DNA of 64,000 bases from DUTS01 sp050951605 (GCA_050951605.1 JBMNJJ010000009.1:310001-374000), one strand, 5' to 3'; shown: positions 7,996-17,594, numbered from the stretch's first letter. Numbers and translations: made by a program. The notes: generated from the letters alone by a model not told the origin.

Positions 7996-9348
7996 ATGGA
8001 TTTAGTTATTCAAAATGGCCTAGTTATTGATCCAGAAACACATTTACAACAAAAGATGAGCATAGGGATTAAAGATGGTCGTATTGTTCAGTTAAGTAAG
8101 GAAAAATTGCAAGGTAATCAAGTAATTGAGGCCACAGGATTAATAGTTGCCCCCGGTTTTATTGACCTACATGCTCATGAAGATTCGTTGTCTCCAACGG
8201 AAGGGGAAAAAACGTTACCATTGGAAACAGCTAAAGCCTTGTTGCATACGGGTGTGACCACGATGGTAGGAGGTAATTGTGGGATTAGTGCCTTTTCGAT
8301 TAAGAAACAGCTGGAGGTAGTAGAACAAGCTCAGCCGCCACTTAATTATTATACTTTGGTTGGTTATATAACATTACGTTATTTACTTAATATCGGTATT
8401 TATGAGCAGGCATCTGAGGAACAAATCTCCCAATTGAAACTTATGGTTGACGAAGCACTTTCTCAAGGTGCATTAGGGGTTTCGTTTGGTTTACAGTATG
8501 CTCCCGGAATTGCTACTCGTGAAGTCATCGCCATATCGGAGATAGTAAAAAAACACGATAAATTTATCGCTGTGCATATGAGGTATGATTATCCGCAAAG
8601 GGCTTTGGAAGCGGTACAAGAGATGGTTAAGGTCGCTGAGATAACCGGAGTAAAAATCCAAATCTCGCATCTTGCGGCGAATGTTTATGGTGGCGATAAT
8701 TTAAAGCAAGCTTTGGCTATAATGGAAAAATGTTATCAGCAAGGGATGGATATAAAAGCAGATATGTATCCTTATGATGCTTGGGCGACTTCAATAAAGT
8801 CAGCTGTTTTTGATGAAGGAGTAGATAATTTTAATTTTACGTGGGAAGATATTGAAATTTTAACAGGGCTATATGCCGAACAAAGATGTACAGCTGAATT
8901 ATTTGGACAGTTAAGAAAGCAAAAAGAAGATACGTCAGTAGTTTGTCATCAGGCGATACCTAGTGAAGACCTTGAGCTAGCACTTAGCCATTCTTTAGTA
9001 TGTTTAGGAAGTGATGGACAAATCCGTAAGGATAGAAGTGGTAATTTACAGGGTCATCCGCGCAGTGCCGGGTCACCGGCACGGTTAATAGGTAAATATG
9101 TTCGTGGGAAAAAGTTGCTTAGCTTAGCAGAAGCTATCAGTAAATTAACTTTAAAACCTGCAGAAAGATTGAATTTGCCTAATAAGGGTAGGATTCAGCA
9201 GGGTAAAGATGCAGATATCACTATTTTTGATTTTACAGAGATTAGGGAACAGAGTCGATATGGAGATAATGTTTGTGTTCTTCCGGCACGCGGAATTGCT
9301 TATGTGCTTGTTGGCGGTAAGGTGGCTTATAAGAATGGTAATAAGTGA
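7996..9348 (+). CDS. N-acyl-D-amino-acid deacylase (D-aminoacylase)
   Basis: 450 residues of the amidohydrolase superfamily. The metal ligands of D-aminoacylases can be followed: HAH in GFIDLHAHEDS, the bridging cysteine in GGNCGIS, histidines in AVHMR and QISHL, and the aspartate in CLGSDG. A beta-sandwich built from both ends (VIDPETHL, then GKDADITIFDF) surrounds the barrel. It should hydrolyse N-acyl-D-amino acids to the D-amino acid and a carboxylate. I chose ATG 7996 because GGAGGT at 7980-7985 is ten bases upstream; ATG 7972 would lie before this site. The stop overlaps the region where the racemase begins, so the two are probably coupled. Confidence 0.85.
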   Translation: MDLVIQNGLVIDPETHLQQKMSIGIKDGRIVQLSKEKLQGNQVIEATGLIVAPGFIDLHAHEDSLSPTEGEKTLPLETAKALLHTGVTTMVGGNCGISAFSIKKQLEVVEQAQPPLNYYTLVGYITLRYLLNIGIYEQASEEQISQLKLMVDEALSQGALGVSFGLQYAPGIATREVIAISEIVKKHDKFIAVHMRYDYPQRALEAVQEMVKVAEITGVKIQISHLAANVYGGDNLKQALAIMEKCYQQGMDIKADMYPYDAWATSIKSAVFDEGVDNFNFTWEDIEILTGLYAEQRCTAELFGQLRKQKEDTSVVCHQAIPSEDLELALSHSLVCLGSDGQIRKDRSGNLQGHPRSAGSPARLIGKYVRGKKLLSLAEAISKLTLKPAERLNLPNKGRIQQGKDADITIFDFTEIREQSRYGDNVCVLPARGIAYVLVGGKVAYKNGNK

Positions 9349-9368
9349 GGGGAGAGGCAGGAAGAAAG

Positions 9369-10220
9369 ATGAAATTAAATTTTGCTAAATTAAATCCTAG
9401 TGGTAATACAACAGTATTGATTTTAGACTCTTTGCCTAGAAGCAGTTATAAGTTTGTAGCCTCACAGGTGATGAGAAGGGTAAGTTTAGCTGCTGAACAG
9501 GTAGGTTTTATCGAAGTTCCTACAAGTTCAGAGGCAGTGGCAAGGTTACAAATGATGGGTGGGGAGTTTTGTGGTAATGCCGTTCGCTGTTTTGCTACTT
9601 GGCTTGTGCAAAGACAGTATCCAGGGATTGTTTTTCAGGAAAAAGAAGGTTATTGGCTTGTTCCTTTAGAAATATCCGGACATCAAGGGGTTTTGCGTGT
9701 CCAGGTAGCTAAAGATAAAAAGAACAGGACAAAGGTGAAAACACCGATGCCTGTTCCGCAAAGAATTGAACAAGATACTGTTGAGGGTATTACTGATGAC
9801 CTTACTTTAGTTAGTTTTGCAGGAATTACTCATGTTGTAGTTTGGAATAGTACCCCTGCAATTGAAAAATTTAAAATAATTAAAGAAAAAGTAGAAAGAG
9901 AATATGAAAATGATAAAAATAATGGAAAAATGGATGCTTTAGGAGTGATGTTTTATCAAGAAGAACAACAGTTTTTAACTCCCTTAGTTTTTGTGAGAAA
10001 CACTAATTCTCTTGTTTGGGAAAATAGTTGTGGTTCTGGTACAGTAGCCGTAGCTTCAGCTTTAGCGGAAAAATACAAGCATAGTATCGCTTCTTTATCT
10101 ATACTACAACCAGGTGGTGGGATTGGTGTTAATATCAAGTGGGAGGAAGGAGTTAAGGAAGCCGAGATTTTTGGTGCAGTTAGTTTAGAAACCGAAGGAA
10201 TAGTGTATGTAGGAAAATAA
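9369..10220 (+). CDS. DapF-superfamily amino-acid racemase, CntK/histidine-racemase-like
   Basis: 283 residues with the PLP-independent DapF fold and both catalytic cysteines: GGEFCGNAVRC near residue 60 and WENSCGSGT near residue 220. From memory the closest pattern is not canonical diaminopimelate epimerase but the staphylopine histidine racemase CntK, which also has NPSGN at the N-terminus, EQVGFIE, the LxWENSCGSGT block and a QPGG turn. DapF proper normally has PGNDF or similar at the N-terminus. It probably racemises a free amino acid. Located just after the deacylase, it could turn the released D-amino acid into the L-form. Start ATG 9369 follows AGGAAG; an in-frame GTG at 9345 is less likely. 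Confidence 0.8.
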   Translation: MKLNFAKLNPSGNTTVLILDSLPRSSYKFVASQVMRRVSLAAEQVGFIEVPTSSEAVARLQMMGGEFCGNAVRCFATWLVQRQYPGIVFQEKEGYWLVPLEISGHQGVLRVQVAKDKKNRTKVKTPMPVPQRIEQDTVEGITDDLTLVSFAGITHVVVWNSTPAIEKFKIIKEKVEREYENDKNNGKMDALGVMFYQEEQQFLTPLVFVRNTNSLVWENSCGSGTVAVASALAEKYKHSIASLSILQPGGGIGVNIKWEEGVKEAEIFGAVSLETEGIVYVGK

Positions 10221-10221
10221 T

Positions 10222-10252
10222 AGGTGACAGTCCTAATAAGTCTCTGTCACCT
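10222..10252. terminator. Bidirectional terminator between convergent genes
   Basis: AGGTGACAG at 10222-10230 pairs with CTGTCACCT at 10244-10252. It serves the racemase on one strand and contains the stop codon of the HAD gene on the other. Confidence 0.8.
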
Positions 10253-10918
10253 TTCTATTAATATTCGCCAGTTATTATTTTGGGCAATTTCTAATAGTTT
10301 TGGTTCAGGATTTACTACCACTGGTTCTCCTACAGATATTAAGATAGGCAAGTCGCTAATGCTATCGGCATAAGAACGGCTTTTTTGCCAATCGATATTT
10401 TCTTTACTGAAGGTAATTTCAAGGAGCTTTTGTTTTGTTTCACCGTCAATAAAAGGGATGGAAGCATTAGAATCAAATGTTCCATTTTTAAAAGGTAAAT
10501 TCATTCCTATAACGATATCTATTTTAAGATATTCTGCAATTACTTCTAAAAGCCCTGTATAACATCCTGAAAGCAGAACAGTATAATAGCCCTCTTTTTG
10601 GGCAGTTTTGATTTCATCTACTATTACTGTATTAAAATAGGGTTTAATAAGAAAATAAGTACTATAAAATAATTTTTGGATTTCCTCTTCAGACATTTCT
10701 TTAAAAATTTTATTAAATTTGTTTATAGCCCAAGGTTTTAATGTATTTCTAGAAATGATTTTAAGCTTGTACAAAATTAAAGCGGGAATGATTTGCAGAT
10801 AAATCAGATAATAACGGAAAATATTAGCTGTTTGAGCTTTCCATACCTTCCCGATATAGGGTAAGGCATCTTTTGCAAAGAGCGTTCCATCGAAATCAAA
10901 AATAGCCAATTTTTTCAT
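10247..10918 (-). CDS. HAD-superfamily hydrolase, phosphoserine-phosphatase-like (HAD-IB)
   Basis: 223 residues with the four HAD motifs: DFDGTL near the N-terminus (nucleophile D8 and acid/base D10), LLSGCYTG as motif II, a lysine in motif III and YADSISDLPIL as motif IV. A helical cap lies between motifs I and II. The layout fits the HAD-IB group (SerB-like and phosphatidylglycerophosphatase-like phosphatases). The cap is rich in Y, I and L with no residues that identify a substrate, so I make no pathway claim. It converges on the racemase gene with a shared terminator. Confidence 0.75.
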   Translation of the reverse strand: MKKLAIFDFDGTLFAKDALPYIGKVWKAQTANIFRYYLIYLQIIPALILYKLKIISRNTLKPWAINKFNKIFKEMSEEEIQKLFYSTYFLIKPYFNTVIVDEIKTAQKEGYYTVLLSGCYTGLLEVIAEYLKIDIVIGMNLPFKNGTFDSNASIPFIDGETKQKLLEITFSKENIDWQKSRSYADSISDLPILISVGEPVVVNPEPKLLEIAQNNNWRILIER

Positions 10919-11030
10919 ACAATACCTCTGAAATGACTAATTTTATTTATTTTAACATATATCGGTAATAAAATCCATGACTAGTTGGCATAAATTTTAA
11001 TAAGGTGTGTCTTGTGTTTACTTTTTATGC

Positions 11031-11061
11031 TTATTTAAGTTTTTGTGGTAAACTTAAATAA
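11031..11061. repeat. Perfect AT-rich inverted repeat upstream of recD2
   Basis: A 12-base arm at 11031-11042 is exactly repeated in reverse complement at 11050-11061 around TTGTGGT. It lies 42 bases before recD2 and could be an operator or a weak terminator. Confidence 0.55.
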
Positions 11062-11102
11062 AGGTTTTTAAATAGATTTTTGGAAGTGTTGTTGGAGGAG
11101 TT

Positions 11103-13235
11103 ATGGAGAAGCTAAATGGGGTTGTAGAAAGAATTACTTATGTTAATGAGGAAAATGGTTTTAGTGTGATTAAAATAAAAGTAAAAGGTCAAGCTGATTT
11201 AGTTACAGTTGTTGGCAATATGGCATTTGTGAATATTGGTGCTGTTGTTGAACTTCAGGGCGAATGGAGTTTTGATAGTAGATATGGTCGACAGTTTAAA
11301 GCTAATTCTTATCTGGAAAAAATTCCTGCTACAGTAGCAGGAATTGAAAGATATTTAGGTAGTGGGTTGATTAAAGGAATTGGACCGGTAAATGCCAAGC
11401 GGATCGTAAAATGGTTTAAAGAAGATACTATTCGAATAATTGAAGAAGAACCGGAACGGCTTAATGAGGTGGAAGGGATAGGACCTAAGCGCATAGATAT
11501 GATTAAAGATGCTTGGGTAGAACAAAAGGAAATAAAGAATGTGATGCTTTTTCTTCAGGAGCATGAGGTTTCGGTTGCTTATGCAGTAAAAATATATAAA
11601 ACTTATGGAAATGCTAGTATTAATGTAGTTAAAGAAAATCCATATCGGTTGGCTGATGATATTTGGGGAATTGGTTTTAAGATTGCGGATAAGATTGCAA
11701 CTAAACTTGGTTTTGATCAAAATTCTTATGTGCGTTGTCGTGCCGGGCTTATTTATGTCTTAAATCAACTTGCCAATGAAGGGCATTGTTTTGCTTTTCG
11801 TGAGCAGTTGTTACAGGAAGCTGTAGAAATATTGGAAATAGAGCAGGTTCTTTTAGAAAAAGCACTTGAAGATATGCTTAAAGAAGAAGTTATTGTACAA
11901 GAAGGGGAAGACAAGTTTTATTTGCCTTCTTTTTATTATAGTGAAGAAGGTGTGGCGAAAAGAATCAAAGAAGTAACGACAACAAAAAAGCCGTTTACCT
12001 TTCAAAATATCGAGGAAATAATTAAGGAAATTCAAAAAGAAAACAATATTGTTTATGACCAAGTTCAGTTAGAGGCAATTAAGGTAGCTTGTGACTCCAA
12101 GTTTATGGTTTTGACAGGAGGACCCGGTACAGGTAAAACGACAACAACTTTGGCGATTATACGTGTTTTAGAAAAAATGAAGGCCAAAATACTTTTAGCC
12201 GCTCCCACGGGAAGAGCAGCTAAAAGATTGTCTGAAGCAACAGGACGTGAGGCCCGTACACTGCATCGTCTTCTTGAATATAAACCTCCTCACGGCTATG
12301 AGAAAAATTCTGCAAACCCTTTAGATTGTGATGTTTTGATTATTGATGAGATGTCAATGGTAGATATTGTTTTGATGTATAATTTATTAAAAGCTGTACC
12401 TAATAAAGCAATGGTAATTTTAGTGGGTGATATGGATCAATTACCTTCCGTAGGTCCGGGGAATGTGCTCAGAGATATTATTAATTCAGGGGTAGTAAAG
12501 GTCGTAAAATTAACAAGAATCTTTCGTCAAGCACAAGGTAGTAGGATTATCACTAATGCTCATAAAATAAACAAAGGTGATTTCCCTTATTTAAAGGGTG
12601 GTCGAAAAAGTGACTTCTTTTTTATTGAAGAAAGTGATCCTGTAAGTATTGTTGCACAGATTAAAGCGCTTTGTGCCCAACGGTTACCGGCTTATTATGG
12701 TGTGGATCCGGTAGATGATATTCAGGTTTTGACACCGCTGCAAAGAGGTGTCGTCGGAGTCAGAAATTTAAATGAAGTTTTACAAGAAGCTCTTAATCCT
12801 GCAAAAATTTGGGTAACTTATGGTGGCATTAAGTATAAATTATATGATAAAGTAATGCAGATTAAAAATAATTATGAGAAAAACGTTTTTAACGGAGATA
12901 TTGGACGAATTATTGCTTTAGACCAAGAAGAAAAAAAAGTGCTGATCCGTTTCGATCAGCACGTTGTAAAATATGATGTTACAGAATTGGATGAAGTTGT
13001 TTTGGCTTATGCAACGACAATTCATAAGAGTCAAGGAAGTGAGTTTAGAATTGTTGTCGCCCCACTAGTTACACAACATTTTATCATGTTACAACGGAAT
13101 TTGTTATATACTTGTGTAACGAGAGCCAAAAAAGTTATGGTTTTATTAGGAACCAAGAAGGCTTTAGCGATAGCTTTAAAAAATAATAAGGTGGAGCTAC
13201 GTAATACTATGTTGGAGGAAAGGTTAAAAAGATAG
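11103..13235 (+). CDS. recD2: RecD2-type ATP-dependent 5'-3' DNA helicase
   Basis: 710 residues, the length of Bacillus YrrC/RecD2. The N-terminal half carries the OB-like and helix-hairpin-helix region (GIGPVNAKRIVKWF near residue 96, then VEGIGPKRIDMIKDAW). The SF1B motor follows: Walker A GGPGTGKTTTT, Walker B DEMSMVD, QLPSVGPGN as motif III, and C-terminal YATTIHKSQGSEF and YTCVTRAKK as motifs V-VI. RecD2 proteins act in DNA repair without RecBC. Start ATG 11103 follows GGAGGAG. It is convergent with tyrS, nine bases apart. Confidence 0.95.
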   Translation: MEKLNGVVERITYVNEENGFSVIKIKVKGQADLVTVVGNMAFVNIGAVVELQGEWSFDSRYGRQFKANSYLEKIPATVAGIERYLGSGLIKGIGPVNAKRIVKWFKEDTIRIIEEEPERLNEVEGIGPKRIDMIKDAWVEQKEIKNVMLFLQEHEVSVAYAVKIYKTYGNASINVVKENPYRLADDIWGIGFKIADKIATKLGFDQNSYVRCRAGLIYVLNQLANEGHCFAFREQLLQEAVEILEIEQVLLEKALEDMLKEEVIVQEGEDKFYLPSFYYSEEGVAKRIKEVTTTKKPFTFQNIEEIIKEIQKENNIVYDQVQLEAIKVACDSKFMVLTGGPGTGKTTTTLAIIRVLEKMKAKILLAAPTGRAAKRLSEATGREARTLHRLLEYKPPHGYEKNSANPLDCDVLIIDEMSMVDIVLMYNLLKAVPNKAMVILVGDMDQLPSVGPGNVLRDIINSGVVKVVKLTRIFRQAQGSRIITNAHKINKGDFPYLKGGRKSDFFFIEESDPVSIVAQIKALCAQRLPAYYGVDPVDDIQVLTPLQRGVVGVRNLNEVLQEALNPAKIWVTYGGIKYKLYDKVMQIKNNYEKNVFNGDIGRIIALDQEEKKVLIRFDQHVVKYDVTELDEVVLAYATTIHKSQGSEFRIVVAPLVTQHFIMLQRNLLYTCVTRAKKVMVLLGTKKALAIALKNNKVELRNTMLEERLKR

Positions 13236-13243
13236 ATGAAAGT

Positions 13244-14473
13244 TCACTTTATTTTTACCTGGTGATAAACTTTTTTGCCTTTTCTCAGCATTAATTTATT
13301 ATCAATAAAGTCAGCCAGGGTAATCATTTGAAAAAAGTCTTCTACCCTTTCTTCATTTAGGTAAATACCGCCTTGTTGAATCAGACGTCTGCCTTCTCCA
13401 TTAGAGGAAATGAGCCCCGTTTCTGTGAGCAGGGTAAGGATATCCATTTCGGCAGTGAATGTGGACTTTTCTAGTTCAGTAGTAGGAATAGCTGTAGAAT
13501 CTTCTGTAAGGTCGCCAAATAGTGCCTGGGCGGCCTTTTGTGCTTTTTCAGCTTCTTTTTGACCATGAACTAATTTAGTTACTTCATAAGCTAGGACTTC
13601 TTTAGCTTTATTGATTTGTTCATCTTTAAGGGCACCTAATCTTTTTACTTCTTCCATCGGGAGGAAGGTGAGCAGAGCAAGACAGTTTTCGACATCGGGG
13701 TCAGCAATGTTTCGCCAGTATTGGTAGAAGTCGTATGGTGAAGTCTTTTCCGGATCTAGCCAAATAGCTCCTGATTCAGTTTTCCCCATCTTTTTTCCTT
13801 CACTTGTGGTAAGAAGTTTAAAAGTAAGTCCATAAACACTGGCATTTTCTATACGTCTAACTAAGTCTACACCACTAATAATGTTTGACCATTGGTCATT
13901 ACCACCCATTTGCAGTCTACAATTATAACGTCTGTAGAGTTCCAGGAAGTCGTAAGATTGCATCAACATATAGTTGAATTCTAAAAAGGAGAGCCCTTTT
14001 TCTAGTCGATTTTTAAAACATTCCGCCGTAAGCATTCTGTTGACGGAAAAGTGTTTACCGATATCTCTTATAAATTCAATATAATTGAGGTTGGTGAGCC
14101 AGTCAGCATTATTAACCATTAATGCTTGATCTTCATCAAAGTCAATAAATCTGGAAAATTGTTTTTTAAAAGATTGGACATTATATTCTACTTGTTCTTT
14201 CGTCAGCATTTTTCGTAAATCTGTGCGCCCCGAAGGGTCACCAATCATGCCTGTACCTCCACCAAATAAGGCAATTGGTTGATGACCTGCTTTTTGTAGA
14301 TGCATCATCACCATTACTTGTACAAAGTGACCTACATGTAGGCTGTCGGCAGTAGGGTCAAAACCTATATAAAATGTAATTTTTTCTTTTTCCAGTAGGT
14401 CTCTAATTTCTTCTTCATGTGTTGCTTGTTCGATATATCCTCTTTCCTTTAGAATATCGTAAACATTTGCCAT
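13244..14473 (-). CDS. tyrS: Tyrosyl-tRNA synthetase
   Basis: 409 residues, class I aminoacyl-tRNA synthetase. [13 protein letters not shown] is the HIGH region, KMGKTESG replaces KMSKS, and a C-terminal S4 RNA-binding domain is present ([14 protein letters not shown]). Start ATG 14473 has AAGGAGTG upstream. The 160-base divergent intergenic region is too short for a tyrosine T-box and lacks the GGTACCGCG core, so this copy is not T-box controlled, unlike pheS here. Confidence 0.96.
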   Translation of the reverse strand: MANVYDILKERGYIEQATHEEEIRDLLEKEKITFYIGFDPTADSLHVGHFVQVMVMMHLQKAGHQPIALFGGGTGMIGDPSGRTDLRKMLTKEQVEYNVQSFKKQFSRFIDFDEDQALMVNNADWLTNLNYIEFIRDIGKHFSVNRMLTAECFKNRLEKGLSFLEFNYMLMQSYDFLELYRRYNCRLQMGGNDQWSNIISGVDLVRRIENASVYGLTFKLLTTSEGKKMGKTESGAIWLDPEKTSPYDFYQYWRNIADPDVENCLALLTFLPMEEVKRLGALKDEQINKAKEVLAYEVTKLVHGQKEAEKAQKAAQALFGDLTEDSTAIPTTELEKSTFTAEMDILTLLTETGLISSNGEGRRLIQQGGIYLNEERVEDFFQMITLADFIDNKLMLRKGKKVYHQVKIK

Positions 14474-14512
14474 TAGTTTTCACTCCTTGTTTTAGCTAAA
14501 ATATTTTGTTTG

Positions 14513-14541
14513 TTTATAATAACTTAATATACTTGAGTTAA
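14513..14541 (-). promoter_or_regulatory. Promoter of tyrS
   Basis: On the lower strand TTAACT and TATAAA are separated by 17 bases, 40 bases upstream of the tyrS start. Confidence 0.5.
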
Positions 14542-14637
14542 TAATGCAAGGTGTGGAAATAGTTTTTCATGTATAACCTCTTAATGTAAAGGGATGATAT
14601 ATTTAACTAAATAAATAAAGAGTAAAGAGGATTTATC

Positions 14638-15912
14638 ATGGAAAAATTAACTTATGACCGTATTTTTGGTCAGTTGGTAAAATACGCTTATATGGGACGA
14701 ATAGCCGAAGGGATTCGAGAATTAAATCCTCGTGACGAGGAAGATTTGCGTGAATATATTAAATATGCTTCCGGAGGAGGAGACCCGGACAAAGTAGTCT
14801 TTAAGGTAAAAGATTGTCTGGGGGAGGAAAGGTGTAAGGAAAACAAGTGTCAAGTAGCTTGCCTTTTTCATGCTATTGTTAGAGACGAGGAAGGGAAGAT
14901 CGTTATTAAGGAGGACTATTGTACTGATTGTGGTAAATGTGTACAGGTCTGTACTTATGACCATTTAGTGGACAAAAAGGAGTTCATTCCTTTAGTTAAG
15001 GTTCTTCAAGAGCGGGAAGTGCCTGTTTATGCTATAGTTGCTCCTGCTTTTATTGGTCAATTTGGTGAAAAGGTAACACCGGGTAAATTGCGTATGGCTT
15101 TAAAGCGGTTAGGTTTTTATGGGATGGTTGAGGTAGCTTTATTTGCTGATATTTTATCTTTAAAGGAAGCATTAGAGTTTGATGAATATGTAAGAAAAGA
15201 TGATGACTTTGTTCTTACTAGTTGTTGTTGTCCTTTATGGGTAGTGATGATTAAAAAAATGTATCATAAGTTAATCCCTTATGTTTCTCCTTCTGTTTCA
15301 CCTATGGTTGCTTGTGGACGAGCTATAAAAAAGATTCATCCTGAAGCGAAAGTAGCTTTTATTGGTCCTTGTATTGCGAAAAAGGCCGAAGCCAAAGAAC
15401 CTGATGTGAAAGATGCAGTAGATTATGTCCTTACTTTTCAGGAACTAACTCAAATTTTTGAAGTTGTAGAGATTAATCCTGCTGAAGAAAAAGAAGACCC
15501 CAGTGAGCATTCTTCGTTAGCCGGTAGAATTTATGCATATACTGGGGGAGTAAGCAAGGCAGTGGCTGATACTTCAGAGAGAATCAGACCGGAAAAAGTA
15601 ATAAAAATAAAGACCGTTCAAGCTGATGGGGTTAGAGAGTGCCGCAAGTTACTTCAGGATATTGAGAAAGGAAAAGTTGTGGCTAATTTTTATGAAGGAA
15701 TGGGCTGTGAAGGGGGATGTGTGGGAGGTCCTAAAGCTAATTTAGAATCTGAACAGGGAAGAGAGCAGGTTTATTTCTATGGTCAAAAAGCTCCTAGTTT
15801 AACGCCTGCTGATAATTTATATGTCTTAGAATTGCTTAAAATCTTAGGTTTTCAAGAAATAGTACAACTATTAGAAGGTGAAAAATCAAATTTCTTTAAA
15901 AGAAAATTTTAA
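14638..15912 (+). CDS. [FeFe]-hydrogenase catalytic subunit family protein (group B-like)
   Basis: 424 residues. The N-terminal part has cysteine-rich ferredoxin-like motifs (CLGEERCKENKCQVACLF and CTDCGKCVQVC). The H-cluster domain follows with all three signatures: TSCCCPLW (L1), GPCIAKKAE (L2) and EGMGCEGGCVGGP (L3). The third cysteine in L1 and the GPC in L2 differ from the TSCCPxW and MPCxxKK of ordinary bidirectional enzymes; from memory they resemble group B enzymes such as the second clostridial hydrogenase. It should catalyse or sense H2 with ferredoxin as partner. No maturase or second subunit gene lies nearby. Start ATG 14638 follows AAAGAGG. Confidence 0.85.
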   Translation: MEKLTYDRIFGQLVKYAYMGRIAEGIRELNPRDEEDLREYIKYASGGGDPDKVVFKVKDCLGEERCKENKCQVACLFHAIVRDEEGKIVIKEDYCTDCGKCVQVCTYDHLVDKKEFIPLVKVLQEREVPVYAIVAPAFIGQFGEKVTPGKLRMALKRLGFYGMVEVALFADILSLKEALEFDEYVRKDDDFVLTSCCCPLWVVMIKKMYHKLIPYVSPSVSPMVACGRAIKKIHPEAKVAFIGPCIAKKAEAKEPDVKDAVDYVLTFQELTQIFEVVEINPAEEKEDPSEHSSLAGRIYAYTGGVSKAVADTSERIRPEKVIKIKTVQADGVRECRKLLQDIEKGKVVANFYEGMGCEGGCVGGPKANLESEQGREQVYFYGQKAPSLTPADNLYVLELLKILGFQEIVQLLEGEKSNFFKRKF

Positions 15913-15953
15913 AAAGGAAAAATAAAAAGTTTTCCAAGTAAAAATAATACGTT

Positions 15954-16841
15954 TTAATCCGGAACAATCATGGTGCCGATACCTTTGTTGGTGAATATTT
16001 CTAAGAGTAAGGCATGTGGTTTACGACCATCAATAATATGGACATGAGAAACACCATGTTCTAATGCCAAAAGACAGCTTTCTACTTTAGGAATCATGCC
16101 TCCGTTAATCACTCCTTTTTGCAGGTAACTGCGAATTTCTTTTGTTGATAATTTTGAAGCTAAAGATTCAGGCTTATCGCCTAAATAAATACCTTTGACA
16201 TCAGTTAACATTACTAGTTTATGAGCCTGTAGGGCTCCACCTAGTGCTCCGGCAGCATAGTCGGCATTGATGTTATAGGTTTTTCCTTGAGGACCTATTC
16301 CTAAAGGTGAAATAACAGGGATAAAGCCTTGCTTGGTAAGCAGGTGAATAATTTCCGGATTTATTTTCTTTATTTCTCCGACTAGACCGAGGTCGGTCCA
16401 AATTTCTTTTCCTGTTTGATCTGTAGTTATAAACTTTTTCTTTTCAACTTGAATCAGGTTACCGTCTTTACCGGAAATTCCGACAGCTTTTCCGCCTAAT
16501 TCATTAATAAGACCGACAATTTCTTTATTAATATTACCGCTTAGTACCATTTCTACTACTTTAATTGTTTTTTCATCGGTAGCTCGCATTCCTTGGATAA
16601 ACTTTGATTCATAGCCTATTTTTTTAAGCCATTTATTTATATCCGGTCCACCCCCATGGACTAAAACCGGGTTCATGCCCACAAGCTTCATTAAAATAAT
16701 GTCTTGTAAGACAAGCTTTTCCAATTCGCAATTAACCATAGCATGTCCACCAAGTTTAATAATTACTGTTTTACCGAAAAACTTTTGAATATAGGGAAGG
16801 GCCTCTACTAGTATCGCGGCTTTTTCTGTAGGATCCAACAT
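15954..16841 (-). CDS. argB: Acetylglutamate kinase
   Basis: 295 residues of the amino-acid kinase family. KLGGHAM near residue 31 binds the phosphates, LVHGGGPDINKWL and the later NADYAAGALGGAL match the ArgB signatures, and LTDVKGIYLG lies in the ATP lobe. It phosphorylates N-acetylglutamate in arginine biosynthesis. I chose ATG 16841 because AGGAGTG lies six bases upstream; an earlier in-frame start at 16859 lies before that site. It is an isolated arg gene, ending only 41 bases from the convergent hydrogenase gene. Confidence 0.95.
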   Translation of the reverse strand: MLDPTEKAAILVEALPYIQKFFGKTVIIKLGGHAMVNCELEKLVLQDIILMKLVGMNPVLVHGGGPDINKWLKKIGYESKFIQGMRATDEKTIKVVEMVLSGNINKEIVGLINELGGKAVGISGKDGNLIQVEKKKFITTDQTGKEIWTDLGLVGEIKKINPEIIHLLTKQGFIPVISPLGIGPQGKTYNINADYAAGALGGALQAHKLVMLTDVKGIYLGDKPESLASKLSTKEIRSYLQKGVINGGMIPKVESCLLALEHGVSHVHIIDGRKPHALLLEIFTNKGIGTMIVPD

Positions 16842-17009
16842 TTTTTTCACTCCTGTCAAGTTTGATTATAATGCACAATTATACAAAACCTCTATTAATT
16901 ATACATAACAAAGGCAATTTATCATAGTGTAAATCTAATTTAAATTTTATTAACTCCTTTAATACTGATGCATATAGTGTAGGTAGTCAGTAAAAAGGGG
17001 TGAATGTAG

Positions 17010-17594
17010 TTGTATGCTGTTTTATTTTTTGCTTTAGCTTTAAGTATGGATGGTTTTGGTATAGGATTGTCTTATGGTTTAAGAAAAATTAAAGTATCCC
17101 TTTTTTCGTTATGTATTATTTGTCTTTTTTCTGCATTTGCGATTGCTTTCTCCATGACTTTTGGAAAGGTATTGGCTTTTTTTTTACCGAATAATAGGGC
17201 AGTTTTTTTAGGCGCTCTTATTTTAATAGTAGTGGGGATATGGCTTATCTTACAGCAATATTTTTTAAATTTATGGGACTGTCATGTAATTAATATTCTT
17301 AAAGAACCGGTGCAGGCAGACTTGAATAAGTCCGGGGAAATTGATTTAAAAGAAGCATTTTTTTTAGGTTTTGCTTTGGCAATGGATGCTTTAGGTGCAG
17401 GTTTAGGTGCATCGATGTCGGGTTATAGTTTACTTTGGACACCAATAATGGTGGGGATTGCTGAATTTATAATGATTAATTTAGGAATTATTGTTGGGAA
17501 AAAGTTACAGATAGATAGATTAAAGAAGCTGGCAACATTGCTTCCGGGAGGAATTATAATAATTTTAGGTATTGCAAAATTGTTCCCTTTATAA
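17010..17594 (+). CDS. ytaF: Sporulation membrane protein YtaF (MntP-related fold)
   Basis: 194 residues with six hydrophobic segments in two related halves. Each half carries a small-residue plus aspartate motif: LALSMDGFGIGLSYG at the N-terminus and FALAMDALGAGLGASM in the middle. This paired AMDA pattern is shared with the manganese exporter MntP, and the spacing plus the Asp-rich central loop (DLNKSGEIDLKEAF) fits the sporulation protein YtaF. The start is TTG 17010 behind AGGGGTG; no in-frame ATG is available near it. It indicates an endospore former. Confidence 0.85.
   Translation: MYAVLFFALALSMDGFGIGLSYGLRKIKVSLFSLCIICLFSAFAIAFSMTFGKVLAFFLPNNRAVFLGALILIVVGIWLILQQYFLNLWDCHVINILKEPVQADLNKSGEIDLKEAFFLGFALAMDALGAGLGASMSGYSLLWTPIMVGIAEFIMINLGIIVGKKLQIDRLKKLATLLPGGIIIILGIAKLFPL

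Noticed and set aside
9369..10220. Canonical diaminopimelate epimerase (dapF)
   Set aside because: The fold and cysteines agree, but the N-terminal and second-cysteine blocks resemble CntK-type racemases, and no lysine-pathway gene is nearby. It is not fully excluded.
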